A stretch of DNA of 18,941 nt from GWB1-38-13 sp964488535 (GCA_964488535.1 CAZAUT010000023.1:1-18941); one strand, 5' to 3'; positions 1 through 8,048 are shown, counted from the first letter of the stretch. Notes: generated by a model not told the origin, from the letters alone. Program-made: numbers and translations.

Positions 1-180
1 GCGCGCGGCATTTATCCGGAGCAACCCCGCATCCCGGTCGAGGACTGGCCGTTGATCGAGGCGTATTACCTGGGCCATGCGCCGGAGAAGCCGCTGCCCC
101 AAAGCCCCCGGGCGGAGATCGGCATCGGGCTTAAGGGGTTCAGGGTTGGGAGAGCAAAAGATGGGCGCGCGCGCGGACCT
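1..180. other. GC-rich segment of different origin from the rest
   Basis: By my count G+C is about 67%, 70% and 65% in the three successive 60-base blocks from 1 to 180, then about 37% in 181-240. The switch is abrupt and falls next to an alternating GC run near 164-174 (gcgcgcgcgc). The encoded peptide resembles a protein type not expected in CPR genomes. A chimeric contig end is the simplest explanation; a recent gene fusion by transfer is less likely. Confidence 0.7.
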
Positions 181-753
181 CAAGTACACATGTATGCCAT
201 TCATGGTTTTGGTTCATCATACTTAAGAAGATTAAGAGGGAACGGAGATGAGTCAACAAAACCCATATATGCACAAGACGTTGATGTGGACGATGTTCCT
301 CGCGGAAGTTGGTTGAAATACGGAACAACAGACATTTCAAGAATGCACGAACTGAGAAAATTGCTTCTTGATAGACAACCTTCGCCTTCAAGGCAAGGGG
401 GGGGTTTTTCTTTTGATATCTCATTTTTGCAAAACGCGGTAGTGTATTTTAATACTGCAGATAAACCAGCAGAAGGTAAAAAAATCGGACAAAAAGGACT
501 GAGAATATATTGGGTTATGGGGGTTTTAGACATGGCGTTGGCAGATCCCAGTTTGGGTTGGGGGCAAGATGCTTTTTATAATTTTTATAAATCTCTTGTT
601 ACAGAGGAACTTTCTCCCGAAAAAGGGTCTTTTATTACCAAAGAGCAGTTTTGGAAAATTAGTGAATGGATTGGTTTTGAGCAAAAAATGAAGGACTTGG
701 GACATTGGAGGTATTTTATATCAAAAGTGAAGGACTTGGACAAACCCAAGTAA
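1..753 (+). CDS. Hypothetical protein, 5' end probably chimeric (partial)
   Basis: The frame is open from the first base of the window to a TAA at 751-753. A TTG at 52 or an ATG at 190 could be starts, and no Shine-Dalgarno site marks either. The part encoded before about base 180 (YPEQP, DWPLIEAYYL, APEKPLPQ) reads like the end of the cytochrome-c domain in VCBS-repeat proteins of Bacteroidetes/Verrucomicrobia-type bacteria. The remainder, about 188 residues from the ATG at 190, matches nothing I recognise. It is soluble, rich in aromatic residues near its end (WVMGVLDMAL, HWRYFISK) and has no signal peptide or membrane helix. GC content drops sharply at the boundary. An 8-G run at 397-404 lies inside the frame and could hide a frameshift. 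Only the part from about base 190 is likely to belong to this genome. Confidence 0.5.
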   Translation, partial: ARGIYPEQPRIPVEDWPLIEAYYLGHAPEKPLPQSPRAEIGIGLKGFRVGRAKDGRARGPQVHMYAIHGFGSSYLRRLRGNGDESTKPIYAQDVDVDDVPRGSWLKYGTTDISRMHELRKLLLDRQPSPSRQGGGFSFDISFLQNAVVYFNTADKPAEGKKIGQKGLRIYWVMGVLDMALADPSLGWGQDAFYNFYKSLVTEELSPEKGSFITKEQFWKISEWIGFEQKMKDLGHWRYFISKVKDLDKPK

Positions 754-1034
754 AGCAAAGACCTATTCTTTTAAAGGGGAATGCATCAGTACCACCCATC
801 AGGAAATTTGTTTGGAAGCGGTATGTTGTTTGGGAACGTTTCTTCAACCGAACTCGGTTGTTGAAAGATATTATCCCTCGGTGTATTTATGCTTCTTTTT
901 GAGAAATGTAAAAGAGACCCTTTTCTATTTGAGATTGTTTTTTGATAATTAGCAATAATAGCATCGAGCAGTCTTCGTTTAGGAGTATGTTTTTGGTGCA
1001 TTTAACTAAATAATAATAACACCAGCAAACAATA
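754..1034. other. Spacer between converging frames; possible short ORF only
   Basis: This 281-base stretch lies between the unrecognised plus-strand frame and the minus-strand secretion locus. It holds one possible small minus-strand ORF (786-1001, listed separately) and a short hairpin at 845-860 (caaccg, loop aact, cggttg). I see no U-tract terminator, no RNA gene and none of the tandem words found in other spacers. Confidence 0.5.
786..1001 (-). CDS. Possible small protein or gene remnant with FPD-x-W tail
   Basis: This is a 71-residue frame starting 33 bases after the stop of the VirB6-like gene on the same strand, so it could be the last gene of that unit. It is basic at the N-terminus (HQKHTPKRR) with no membrane helix. 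Its last residues, PNKFPDGWY, resemble the last residues of the upstream protein, PSNFPDDWK, including a proline-rich lead-in. That similarity suggests either a tail duplicated from the VirB6-like gene or a shared C-terminal signal. No ribosome site is visible and composition alone does not prove it is translated, so treat it as tentative. Confidence 0.3.
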   Translation of the reverse strand: MHQKHTPKRRLLDAIIANYQKTISNRKGSLLHFSKRSINTPRDNIFQQPSSVEETFPNNIPLPNKFPDGWY

Positions 1035-2849
1035 TTATTTCCAATCGTCTGGAAAATTGCTCGGCGGTGGCGGCGTGCCTGGAGGGCTTTCTTGCTGCGA
1101 CGTTGTTCTCGGCGCAAGACCCCTTCTTCCATAAGCACCCTTGGGTCTAATCTGTGTATCTTTTAGAACTTCGGGTCGTGCATCGTAAGGCTGCAACCAG
1201 CCACGTCTTGCCCAAACCCCAGAAATCCATCTATCGAAACCTGAGGACGGTTCGCCTTTGGCAACCCTTTCGGCTCTTTTAACAACAACCCTTTCAGTGA
1301 ATCCTCTTCCTGCCCAGCCTCCAACACCTTTTGCAGCCAAAGCGCCAAGGGCAGCGCTTGTCCCTACACCCCACGACAGCGGTCCGCCTTTTCCAAGAAG
1401 ATCACTTCCTTCAATACCTTTTCCAGCCATGAGTGATTTTAGCATATTTGCCACGTTTGGTACCATGGCCACAATACCAAGGCTTGCGAAAGTCCAAAGA
1501 ATCGGCAAAGGATCCCAGCCCTTTTCCTGATTTTGCTCACCCAAAGTCATCGGTGGATACCAGAATTGAGTATTTTCATCGGGACTGAAAATATCGACCA
1601 TAGATCCTTCGGGAACATCAAGCCAGTTTTCAACACTTGTTTTGACCTGGGGAAACGTTGCCGTCAAAAACATAACAGATAAAAGCATCAACGCTCCGAT
1701 TAATGGATAGACCATCAGATTTGAGACAAGTCCCTTAACCCACGACATAAAACCTCCGGTCGGCAGTATTGCCCCGAATCCGATGATAAAAGGCGAAAAT
1801 ATAATTGAGACCAGAATCATAAGATATGTTTTAATTACCAATATAAAAAGCTTGAGCGTTGCAACGATCAGCCAAAGGATTACACCGATGGCAATAAGAA
1901 CACCAATTACCATCCCGAGAATTCCCAAAGCCACACCTCCTGCGCCGAGACCAAAAAGAGAAGCACAGGATCCAAAAAAGGCTACCACGAACGGCCACCA
2001 GTAACCGACCATCCAGCCAACTATCCCTCCGACGGAATACTCGCTTCCGGGACCGACCGTCAGGAGTGAAAATATTTTTGACCAGCCTACGGTTCCAAAA
2101 AGACCAAAAGTTGTAAATATTAAAGCAACAAGACCGATTACAACATACATAAGGTCGATCAGAAGACCGGCTATTGCGTACGAAAAGGTAACTAAAATTA
2201 ACGAGATAATAATTTTTGGTATCGAAGATTGTACCGAGACGACGGTTTGCGGATTAAGTTTAACGCGGAACATGATCATAAAAGCAAATACGATTATGAT
2301 AATTACAAAAAAACCATACATAATATCCCGGCAGACACGCCAGATTTTTTGTATTGGGTTAAGGGCAGAAAACCCAAATCCCGTTTGAGCTTCTGCTTGT
2401 GGGATTACGCCAAGGTTTTCGACTTTGGATCGAATATAGTTTACCCCCGACGGCGAACGCCGTGCATCAAAAAGAATTGCAAGGAAGCCTTTCTCTTCAA
2501 ACGGTTTTGTTTCGCTGCCGTACGCCTCGAAAGGGTTCTCGTAAATACAGTTATCAACCCCTCCGCCCTTGAATATACAGGATATTGTTTCTCCCGCAAT
2601 GCTTGGCACGAGAGACATCAGGCTGTATATTACCCACTGAACCTGGGCCGCCGTGTATCTTTCACCAAAAATCTCCTGAGGAGGAGACGTGTTCTGGTCA
2701 TAGACCTTGGTAAACCATTGAGAATACGTTTGTACATACCAGGGGTTGGTGTCTTGTGCCTGCACAACGGAAGGAAGATAAGAGGCGGAAGATGCGAAAA
2801 TAACCATGAAGGAAAGAAACGAGAGCACAAATTTTTTCAGCCGGTTCAT
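1035..2849 (-). CDS. VirB6/TrbL-like polytopic T4SS membrane protein
   Basis: A 604-residue membrane protein, probably the inner-membrane channel subunit of a type IV secretion-like machine. I place the start at ATG 2847-2849, which gives a clean signal peptide (MNRLKKFVLSFLSFMVIF, cleavage near VVQA-Q). The frame stays open 38 codons further upstream, but that stretch only translates heptamer repeats. An external region of about 140 residues with two cysteines is followed by about seven helices near residues 180-203, 217-255, 280-335, 335-368, 378-404 and 465-490. A basic, Gly/Ala-rich cytoplasmic-type tail then runs to a proline stretch and FPDDWK. This layout fits VirB6/TrbL proteins of CPR genomes; sequence motifs alone cannot give the exact subfamily. 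No clear Shine-Dalgarno site is present. Downstream partners (VirB4/VirD4) are not in the window. Confidence 0.75.
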   Translation of the reverse strand: MNRLKKFVLSFLSFMVIFASSASYLPSVVQAQDTNPWYVQTYSQWFTKVYDQNTSPPQEIFGERYTAAQVQWVIYSLMSLVPSIAGETISCIFKGGGVDNCIYENPFEAYGSETKPFEEKGFLAILFDARRSPSGVNYIRSKVENLGVIPQAEAQTGFGFSALNPIQKIWRVCRDIMYGFFVIIIIVFAFMIMFRVKLNPQTVVSVQSSIPKIIISLILVTFSYAIAGLLIDLMYVVIGLVALIFTTFGLFGTVGWSKIFSLLTVGPGSEYSVGGIVGWMVGYWWPFVVAFFGSCASLFGLGAGGVALGILGMVIGVLIAIGVILWLIVATLKLFILVIKTYLMILVSIIFSPFIIGFGAILPTGGFMSWVKGLVSNLMVYPLIGALMLLSVMFLTATFPQVKTSVENWLDVPEGSMVDIFSPDENTQFWYPPMTLGEQNQEKGWDPLPILWTFASLGIVAMVPNVANMLKSLMAGKGIEGSDLLGKGGPLSWGVGTSAALGALAAKGVGGWAGRGFTERVVVKRAERVAKGEPSSGFDRWISGVWARRGWLQPYDARPEVLKDTQIRPKGAYGRRGLAPRTTSQQESPPGTPPPPSNFPDDWK

Positions 2850-3054
2850 ATACAGATTAATGATAACATATTTCAGGCAACAGGTAGCAAGTAGAATGTA
2901 GCATGTAGAATGTAGAATGTAGAATGAGAAGAAGGAGTGTTTAATTAAGTTCATTAAGTTCACTAAGTTAATTAAGAGATTGAGTGATTATTGAAAAAAG
3001 TAAAATTGGTAGAATTCTTCGATTACGCTCAGGATGGTTAAGTAGAACAGAAAA
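2850..3054. repeat. Spacer with heptamer and nonamer quasi-tandem repeats
   Basis: At 2884-2925 there are six head-to-tail 7-mers of the form GTAGAAT or GTAGCAT/GTAGCAA. At 2947-2973 there are three 9-mers (aagttcatt, aagttcact, aagttaatt) followed by aag. The minus-strand translation of the first block produces a false N-terminal extension on the VirB6-like gene (YILHSTCYIL). The 9-mer block, read on the minus strand, matches plus-strand 14494-14517 at about 21 of 24 positions. No terminator hairpin is visible between the two flanking minus-strand genes. Confidence 0.8.
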
Positions 3055-6000
3055 TTAGTAACACCGGAATTGGTTAAACCAGTCGATGCCTCTTAGGACA
3101 TAATCCTCGATGCAAATTCCTCCATACGACACAAAGCTGTGTGCAGCCGTTTGTTCGTCCCAGTTGCACGAAGTAGGCCGTGAAGTGTTGCTGACGTCGA
3201 AAACACAATAACAAGAGGGTTCAAGATTTACAGGACAATACGATGCGCCAATGTTTAATTGTTTTGCGGTTGCAAAAGCTGCGTCGAGAAAATTACAGCG
3301 GTTGACTTCAGGCTTGGTATCCTTGTTGGGGATTAACGCCTCGACCGCATTCCAGGCGGAATATTCGCCTTCGCCGAGATAGAACCACGTTCTTATCCAA
3401 CCGAAAGGTGGCTGTGTTGCAATAACGGTATTGTCGCATGAAGGCATAACGCCCGGTTCTTCCCAGCCAATCGGTGCGCTCCAGTTGCACACGTTATCGT
3501 CGGTATACTGTCCAACGTATTCATCCCACCCGCCACCCTCATTGAGCATTGTGGCAAAAATTGCAGCTGCAGGTACATTATATGCCTTTCCCGCAGCCGT
3601 AAGAATGCTTTGTGCCAGAGGTCCCAGGTACGAATCGGCGTTACAGATACCGCACGGACTGCTTGTGTCGACATTCGAAAGTTCATCTTGAAGCCAATCG
3701 CAGTCAAAAGGTTCGGATGGGGTTTCTGTTGAAAAGGCGATATCTTTACCGAACCCCTTCGGCCTTAAAAGAGTTTGAATTCCGGACAGAAAATACTCTT
3801 TGATACCGCCGAGGTGGGGGAAGTATATCTGTGCCCCTGTACCCGACGTTCTCGAGGAAGGATCACCCGAATACACGCTCCCATTCTGCGAACTGTAATT
3901 GGCATTTGTCGAAGCAGGCATGTCAATTATGTCGGGAAAACCGTTTTCTACCGTTTCGGGACGCGGAAACATTTTTCTGACAACACCCGATGTTCCCGCA
4001 ACAAGTCTTGCCCAGACTTTTTTAAGAAGTGGCGTGTCGGTATCGATTTCCAGCCCCGCCATAACCGGCTGCGAACAGTATTGTGCAGGCTCTTCTTCAT
4101 TGTATCGGACACACTCTTCAAGCGAGCAAGCAAAATTGTCTCCGCACACATTTGGAACCACTCCAACATCTGTTTCGGAACAGGGAAGGTCGTTGAAAAT
4201 AAAGTTTTCAGGAAAGCAGTCGGCAAGAACATTTCCCGCAGAAGCTCGACAGGCGATGTCTTTATCTTGAGCACCGTCCAGCTCGTCGGGTCCCTGGACG
4301 CACAAATATCCATCATCGCAGTCGTATTGTCCGAAACTTCTTTCGGCATATAGATATCTGTCGGGATCAGTTGCCGGATAGCAGATACCATGAGCAACCT
4401 GGAGACACAGAGTGCCGTTACCCCAGTTAAAAAAGTCACACGTAATTTCTGCAATAAAGTTGACTGTTGCCAGTGCATCTCCGGAAAAAAGATCGTCTCC
4501 GGGATTTGTGCGGGTATAAAAATAATCGCAATATGAAGCATTTTCCTGATAACCGTTGCTGATTATTTCCGTGAGGTCGGCGTCTTTGTACGAATATGTT
4601 TTTTGCAAAAGACTTCCCAGTTCGTTGCTTTCTTCCATATGGGGAACAAATGTATAAGCGGGTGTACTGCTGGTTATCTCCGAATAAAGTATTTTGACGT
4701 CAGGAGACGATGAATACGCAGAAAGATAGTCATCCGATATGGAAATTGTTCCCAGACGGTCCTCCGTGGAAGAAAACGGAATATACGAGAACATGTTTCC
4801 GAAAATGTTTGTTCGAAAAGGGTTGTCCACACAAAGATAAAACACGAAATCAAACTCCTTTCCAAAAAGAGAAAAATGGATCGGAAAAGAAGCACAAACG
4901 TTCCCGCGCCATGTCTTGTAATCGACTAGCCAAAAATTGAAGTTTTCTCCGAGATATTCATCGGTATCCTCTATGGGAGGTGCATGTTCATTATAGTCGG
5001 CCAGCCTTTTTTGTCTTACCAGCCAGGATGTGGGAATTCCAAAAAATTCGTTTCCGTAACATTTAGCAGGCAACCCTCCGATTGTAATATCTCCAAGAAC
5101 CGGAAGAGTTAAAGACACAAGTTCATAGTCGCAACTTACAACCTGGTCATGTCTTGTGCCGGCGTCGTTTGTATTTGACTCATGTCCGCTTTCGGCCTCC
5201 TGTGTTCTTTCAATATTCTGGATGGAAAAAGGCAGAAGTTTTTTTAGAGGTCCGGAATAGTTAACGACATTTCCCGGACCGGGTGTATTTTCGCTATACG
5301 AGGGAATATATTTGTTTACACAACAATATCGGGTATCTCCCGTACAGACGCTTTTTCCGTCCGCAATGAGAGTTGGCTGCGCGAATGGTTCAATAAAGGG
5401 AATTCCCCAGGTACCAAGACACGTCAAACTGCCGTCGTCTTCAACGCGTGTTTGTCTGCAGGTGCCGACCTTGTGGGTGGATTCTCCGACACAGTTTAAC
5501 TCGGGGTTAAGGTACGGATATTCTGCCCGGCCAATAACCCCGTTTAAGTACCAGCTGACGTATTCATTCATTTTTGTCCCATGGTCCATGTTTTCACTAT
5601 CGGTATTTTCGCTGTTGATGACTTTATACTCCTCGGTATCATTACCCGCGGAAGGTTCGGTGTAACCCATAATCGGAAATTCTGAATTGACAAAAGACGC
5701 GGTTACGTTTTTTGTTCTGGAAACATTGAAAGCACACTCCTCGGCAATGCCGTCATCGACACATTCCCCGCAGCCAAGATCCGAACAGGGTATGTCCGGT
5801 ATACAAGGATCGGGTCTTGTATAACATTGGTCGGGATCCTCGCTGCTGCAAAAGTAACAAAGCAGGGGTGACAGGTTGTCTGTGGGCGGGTTTGGGTAGA
5901 CCCTTTCGTCTCCAAGTTTGTAAACCTCATCCCCGCCGGAATAGGTTTTAGAAATCGTTAAAATGTCACCGACGAAAAGATTGTTTCCGCAAAAAGCAGC

Positions 6001-6237
6001 CAAACCTTCAAGATAGGGGTTACAGGGGCTTGCCTGATAGGGGCGGAGAGAATGAAATTCGCTGTCGCGGGTTTCGTTGCACGGAACATAAGGTGCCGGT
6101 TTTGCATCACCCGGTACTACAGGAGGTGGAACCGTCGGGGTGGGGGTGATTTGAGCGTTTGCGTTCGAAGACACGAGAAAAAGAAATAAAAATATTACGA
6201 CAATATGTCTGCAGACGAACAGATGTTTTTTCCACAT
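3055..6237 (-). CDS. Large secreted Cys-rich protein with C-terminal lytic transglycosylase-like domain
   Basis: A 1060-residue exported protein. Residues 1-29 form a signal peptide (core VVIFLFLFLV, ending NANAQ), followed by a TPTPTVPPP linker. The long middle has many cysteine pairs and no obvious membrane helix, so it is probably disulfide-stabilised outside the cell. From about residue 868 the chain reads ILTAAGKAYNVPAAAIFATM then LNEGG, which resembles the start of SLT/lysozyme-fold domains; Glu900 sits where the catalytic glutamate would be. VirB1-type T4SS components use this fold to open peptidoglycan, which fits the neighbours. The gene begins 24 bases after the stop of a pilin-like gene. 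An extended -10-like TGCTAAAAT lies at 6250-6258, so it may also have its own near-leaderless transcript. The function of the Cys-rich part is unknown, and the SLT-like call is moderate. Confidence 0.7.
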   Translation of the reverse strand: MWKKHLFVCRHIVVIFLFLFLVSSNANAQITPTPTVPPPVVPGDAKPAPYVPCNETRDSEFHSLRPYQASPCNPYLEGLAAFCGNNLFVGDILTISKTYSGGDEVYKLGDERVYPNPPTDNLSPLLCYFCSSEDPDQCYTRPDPCIPDIPCSDLGCGECVDDGIAEECAFNVSRTKNVTASFVNSEFPIMGYTEPSAGNDTEEYKVINSENTDSENMDHGTKMNEYVSWYLNGVIGRAEYPYLNPELNCVGESTHKVGTCRQTRVEDDGSLTCLGTWGIPFIEPFAQPTLIADGKSVCTGDTRYCCVNKYIPSYSENTPGPGNVVNYSGPLKKLLPFSIQNIERTQEAESGHESNTNDAGTRHDQVVSCDYELVSLTLPVLGDITIGGLPAKCYGNEFFGIPTSWLVRQKRLADYNEHAPPIEDTDEYLGENFNFWLVDYKTWRGNVCASFPIHFSLFGKEFDFVFYLCVDNPFRTNIFGNMFSYIPFSSTEDRLGTISISDDYLSAYSSSPDVKILYSEITSSTPAYTFVPHMEESNELGSLLQKTYSYKDADLTEIISNGYQENASYCDYFYTRTNPGDDLFSGDALATVNFIAEITCDFFNWGNGTLCLQVAHGICYPATDPDRYLYAERSFGQYDCDDGYLCVQGPDELDGAQDKDIACRASAGNVLADCFPENFIFNDLPCSETDVGVVPNVCGDNFACSLEECVRYNEEEPAQYCSQPVMAGLEIDTDTPLLKKVWARLVAGTSGVVRKMFPRPETVENGFPDIIDMPASTNANYSSQNGSVYSGDPSSRTSGTGAQIYFPHLGGIKEYFLSGIQTLLRPKGFGKDIAFSTETPSEPFDCDWLQDELSNVDTSSPCGICNADSYLGPLAQSILTAAGKAYNVPAAAIFATMLNEGGGWDEYVGQYTDDNVCNWSAPIGWEEPGVMPSCDNTVIATQPPFGWIRTWFYLGEGEYSAWNAVEALIPNKDTKPEVNRCNFLDAAFATAKQLNIGASYCPVNLEPSCYCVFDVSNTSRPTSCNWDEQTAAHSFVSYGGICIEDYVLRGIDWFNQFRCY

Positions 6238-6249
6238 ACGGCAGGATTA

Positions 6250-6258
6250 ATTTTAGCA
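6250..6258 (-). promoter_or_regulatory. Extended -10-like element before the 1060-aa gene
   Basis: On the minus strand TG-C-TAAAAT ends 12 bases before the ATG at 6237. Transcription starting about 7 bases after the hexamer would leave a leader of only about 5 bases. There is no convincing -35. It overlaps the end of the upstream gene, so it could be chance in AT-rich DNA. Confidence 0.3.
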
Positions 6259-6261
6259 CAT

Positions 6262-6582
6262 TTACTGGTTTACACTGAAGGTGGTGACATTTGCGCCGGT
6301 GAAAGTTTGGATAAATACAAGAATCAAAAGAGAAAGTGCAATAAGAGCAATACCGGCGATAGCATAAGTGATGGTTTTGTGTGCAGCAGCGGCGTTTTCG
6401 GGGTTACCGGCTGAGGTCATAAGTTTTATTCCTCCGACAATGAGCATGATAAAAAGGACGATTCCCGCAAAAGAAAGTATTGAAGCCACCGTGTTTTGAA
6501 AAATCCACTCGAACCCTTTTATCGTTGCGACTCCGTTAACGGTATGAACATTTTCAGTTGGGTTGATTAAAGCTAATAACAT
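6262..6582 (-). CDS. T4SS pilin-like two-helix membrane protein
   Basis: A 106-residue protein of the CPR pilin-like family (TrbC/VirB2-like). Two hydrophobic helices, about residues 30-54 and 70-94, flank a short polar turn with the family signature GGIKLMTSAGNPE followed by a helix containing HKTITYAIAGIALI. There is no cleavable signal peptide, and the N-terminus carries a short polar segment. It is separated from the other pilin-like genes by a terminator and a 355-base spacer, and sits 24 bases before the transglycosylase-like gene. It may therefore be made with that enzyme rather than with the main array. It is probably a structural membrane or pilus subunit; its exact role is not known. 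Confidence 0.8.
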   Translation of the reverse strand: MLLALINPTENVHTVNGVATIKGFEWIFQNTVASILSFAGIVLFIMLIVGGIKLMTSAGNPENAAAAHKTITYAIAGIALIALSLLILVFIQTFTGANVTTFSVNQ

Positions 6583-6875
6583 AATTTAGAGTTATTTGGT
6601 TAGTTACTTTGTTACTTCGAAAATACAATGCCAATCAACGAATTGGAACTAATTCAACCAATACCAGCCAATAGAAAATTCCAATTCCTAATTTCTAAAT
6701 TCTAAACAAATCACAATTTCTTAAAAAGCAATGATTTAAATATGTTTGAAAAATTATTATTTAATTTAGTATTTGAAATATTTTTAGGATTTAGTATTTC
6801 GGATTTAGAATTTGAATTCGTAGATATTTCTTGCATTTGTACCTATTAGCAAATTATATATTATCAATATTACCA
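6583..6875. repeat. AT-rich spacer with recurring attta/tttag words
   Basis: No gene is visible here. Next to the downstream start, 6597-6624 (minus strand) contains aagtaac/aagtaact words like those at 14521-14535. Further on, 6680-6706 has ctaatttctaaattctaa, and 6764-6820 has repeated words such as tttagtatttg, tttagtatttcgg and tttagaatttg. The 9-mers aattctaaa (near 6697) and tttagaatt (near 6805) form an inverted pair about 100 bases apart. The start region of the 6262-6582 gene shows no clear promoter or ribosome site. Confidence 0.65.
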
Positions 6876-6909
6876 TAAAAAAAGCAGCCCTTCACGGACT
6901 GCTTTTTTA
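6876..6909 (-). terminator. Rho-independent terminator closing the pilin-like array
   Basis: Read on the minus strand, an A-run is followed by GCAGTCC, loop GTGAA, GGGCTGC and a T-run of about seven. The stem is extended by A-T pairs on both flanks. It lies about 30 bases after the stop at 6938. The symmetric A and T runs mean it could work in both directions. Confidence 0.88.
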
Positions 6910-6937
6910 TGAGCAATTTTCCAATTTACCCTGCGAA

Positions 6938-7261
6938 TTATACAGAGAAATTGAACGATCTCAAATTGACACCAAAGAAACTCTCGACAAGTGTCAGGAT
7001 TGCCCAAGCTGCAAAAACGATGACCAAACCGACCAAACCGGCCGTGATCTGATTTCTTGCTGCTTCCGTCTTTCCTTTGTCTCCGCCGGAGGTTATCCAT
7101 TTGATACCTCCAAGCACTAACATAAAGAAGAAGGCAATGGACGCAACTATCAAGATGAATGAGATCGCGATGCCAACCAATTGTCCGAAATCAATATTTT
7201 CAAGATTCGAAAACTGATCGGGTGCATCCAAGTTAACATTAAGTTCAGTAGCTAATTTCAT
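6938..7261 (-). CDS. T4SS pilin-like protein, tandem paralogue A
   Basis: A 107-residue two-helix protein. It has a soluble N-terminal stretch with the phrase NLENIDFG, then helix 1 (about residues 30-54), the signature GGIKWITSGGDKGK, and helix 2 (about 70-93) ending near VNLRSF. The next upstream gene shares NLENIDFG, GGIKWITSGGDKGK, ARxQITAG, GLVIVFAAWAIL and VNLRSFN, so the two are a recent tandem duplication. This gene has one of the few clear Shine-Dalgarno sites in the window (7268-7278), implying strong translation, as expected of a major subunit. It is last before the terminator at 6876-6909. The basic turn between helices suggests it faces the cytoplasm, with both ends outside. Confidence 0.85.
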   Translation of the reverse strand: MKLATELNVNLDAPDQFSNLENIDFGQLVGIAISFILIVASIAFFFMLVLGGIKWITSGGDKGKTEAARNQITAGLVGLVIVFAAWAILTLVESFFGVNLRSFNFSV

Positions 7262-7267
7262 TATTTT

Positions 7268-7278
7268 CCACCCCCTTT
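7268..7278 (-). promoter_or_regulatory. Strong Shine-Dalgarno site
   Basis: On the minus strand aaagggggtgg lies 6 bases before the ATG at 7259-7261. It is close to the ideal AAGGAGGTG. This is notable because most genes in the window have no recognisable site, and it fixes the start of this gene. Confidence 0.75.
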
Positions 7279-7302
7279 CGTTTTAACTTTAAAATCCGGA
7301 TC

Positions 7303-7629
7303 CTAAATAAGATCCAGGTTAAAACTTCTTAGGTTCACATCGAAGAAGTTTTCGATAATATCGAGGATTGCCCAAGCTGCAAATACAATTACAAGGCCGA
7401 TAAATCCGGCCGTTATCTGACTTCTTGCACTTTCCACCTTACCCTTGTCGCCCCCGGAAGTAATCCATTTAATTCCGCCGATGACAAAAATAAAGAAAAA
7501 GGCCAAGGCAGCGACAATAAGAACAAAAGAAACCATTATTGTCACCAAGCCCCCAAAATCGATATTTTCAAGATTCTGAAACTGTTCGGGCGCACTAATA
7601 TCAAACACCTGTGCAAGTACTTTTTTCAT
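7303..7629 (-). CDS. T4SS pilin-like protein, tandem paralogue B
   Basis: A 108-residue two-helix protein very similar to its downstream neighbour, with NLENIDFGGLV, helix 1, GGIKWITSGGDKGK, ARSQITAGFIGL, helix 2 and VNLRSFN, ending in TAG. The 41-base gap to the next gene and the duplicate sequence suggest that both subunits may assemble in the same filament or ring. It lacks a Shine-Dalgarno site. Instead a good promoter (TTGACA, 18-base spacer, GATAAT) ends 11 bases before its ATG, implying a very short leader. This pair can therefore be transcribed separately from the genes upstream. Confidence 0.85.
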   Translation of the reverse strand: MKKVLAQVFDISAPEQFQNLENIDFGGLVTIMVSFVLIVAALAFFFIFVIGGIKWITSGGDKGKVESARSQITAGFIGLVIVFAAWAILDIIENFFDVNLRSFNLDLI

Positions 7630-7640
7630 ACTACATGTAT

Positions 7641-7670
7641 ATTATCCCGCACACTTGAAGTTATTGTCAA
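7641..7670 (-). promoter_or_regulatory. Sigma70-type promoter inside the pilin-like array
   Basis: On the minus strand a perfect TTGACA (7670-7665) and GATAAT (7646-7641) are separated by 18 bases. The promoter sits in the 50-base gap after the stop at 7680. The predicted start of transcription is about 5 bases before the ATG at 7629. Confidence 0.65.
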
Positions 7671-7679
7671 GCGTCGGGT

Positions 7680-8045
7680 TTATGGAGAGATATTCAGTAT
7701 CATCCCTGCGGGGTCAAGGATGCTGTCAAGTCCGATCATGCCACCGAATATTTCCGTCAGGAAAAGAGCAATAACAACAATTGTTAAACCTATCGCGCCG
7801 GACACCATACTTGATCTGGCTGCAGCAAGCTTTCCTTTATCCCCTCCGGAAGACATCCATGCAATACCCCCCGATATTAAAAGAAAGATGAACCAGATCC
7901 CTGCAACCAAAGTCATTATTCCTATGACCACGGTCAGAATTCTGGTAAAGTTTGACGGAGACGATGCCCCGCCCGTTCCATAAGTACCAATTCCCTGAAG
8001 CGGGGGCCCGATGGTTTCGGAAGCCTGAGATAAAATTCTATTCAT
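7680..8045 (-). CDS. T4SS pilin-like two-helix membrane protein
   Basis: A 121-residue member of the array. The N-terminal 35 residues are polar and glycine-rich (GTYGTGGASSPS). Helix 1 spans about 36-62, followed by the signature GGIAWMSSGGDKGK, ARSSMVSGAIGL and helix 2 (about 78-104). The tail is short (DPAGMILNISP). The spacing to the upstream gene is 3 bases, so the two are almost certainly translated from one message. It is more divergent than the 6938/7303 pair, which suggests a distinct position in the assembly. Confidence 0.82.
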   Translation of the reverse strand: MNRILSQASETIGPPLQGIGTYGTGGASSPSNFTRILTVVIGIMTLVAGIWFIFLLISGGIAWMSSGGDKGKLAAARSSMVSGAIGLTIVVIALFLTEIFGGMIGLDSILDPAGMILNISP

Positions 8046-8048
8046 AAT

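Noticed and set aside
2884..2925. Heptamer run as a CRISPR array or telomere-like repeat
   Set aside because: Units are 7 bases with no spacers between them and no cas genes nearby; there is no sign of a replicon end.
2850..2963. N-terminal extension of the VirB6-like gene up to 2963
   Set aside because: The added 38 residues only translate the heptamer repeats (YILHSTCYIL) and sit before a complete signal peptide that starts at 2849.
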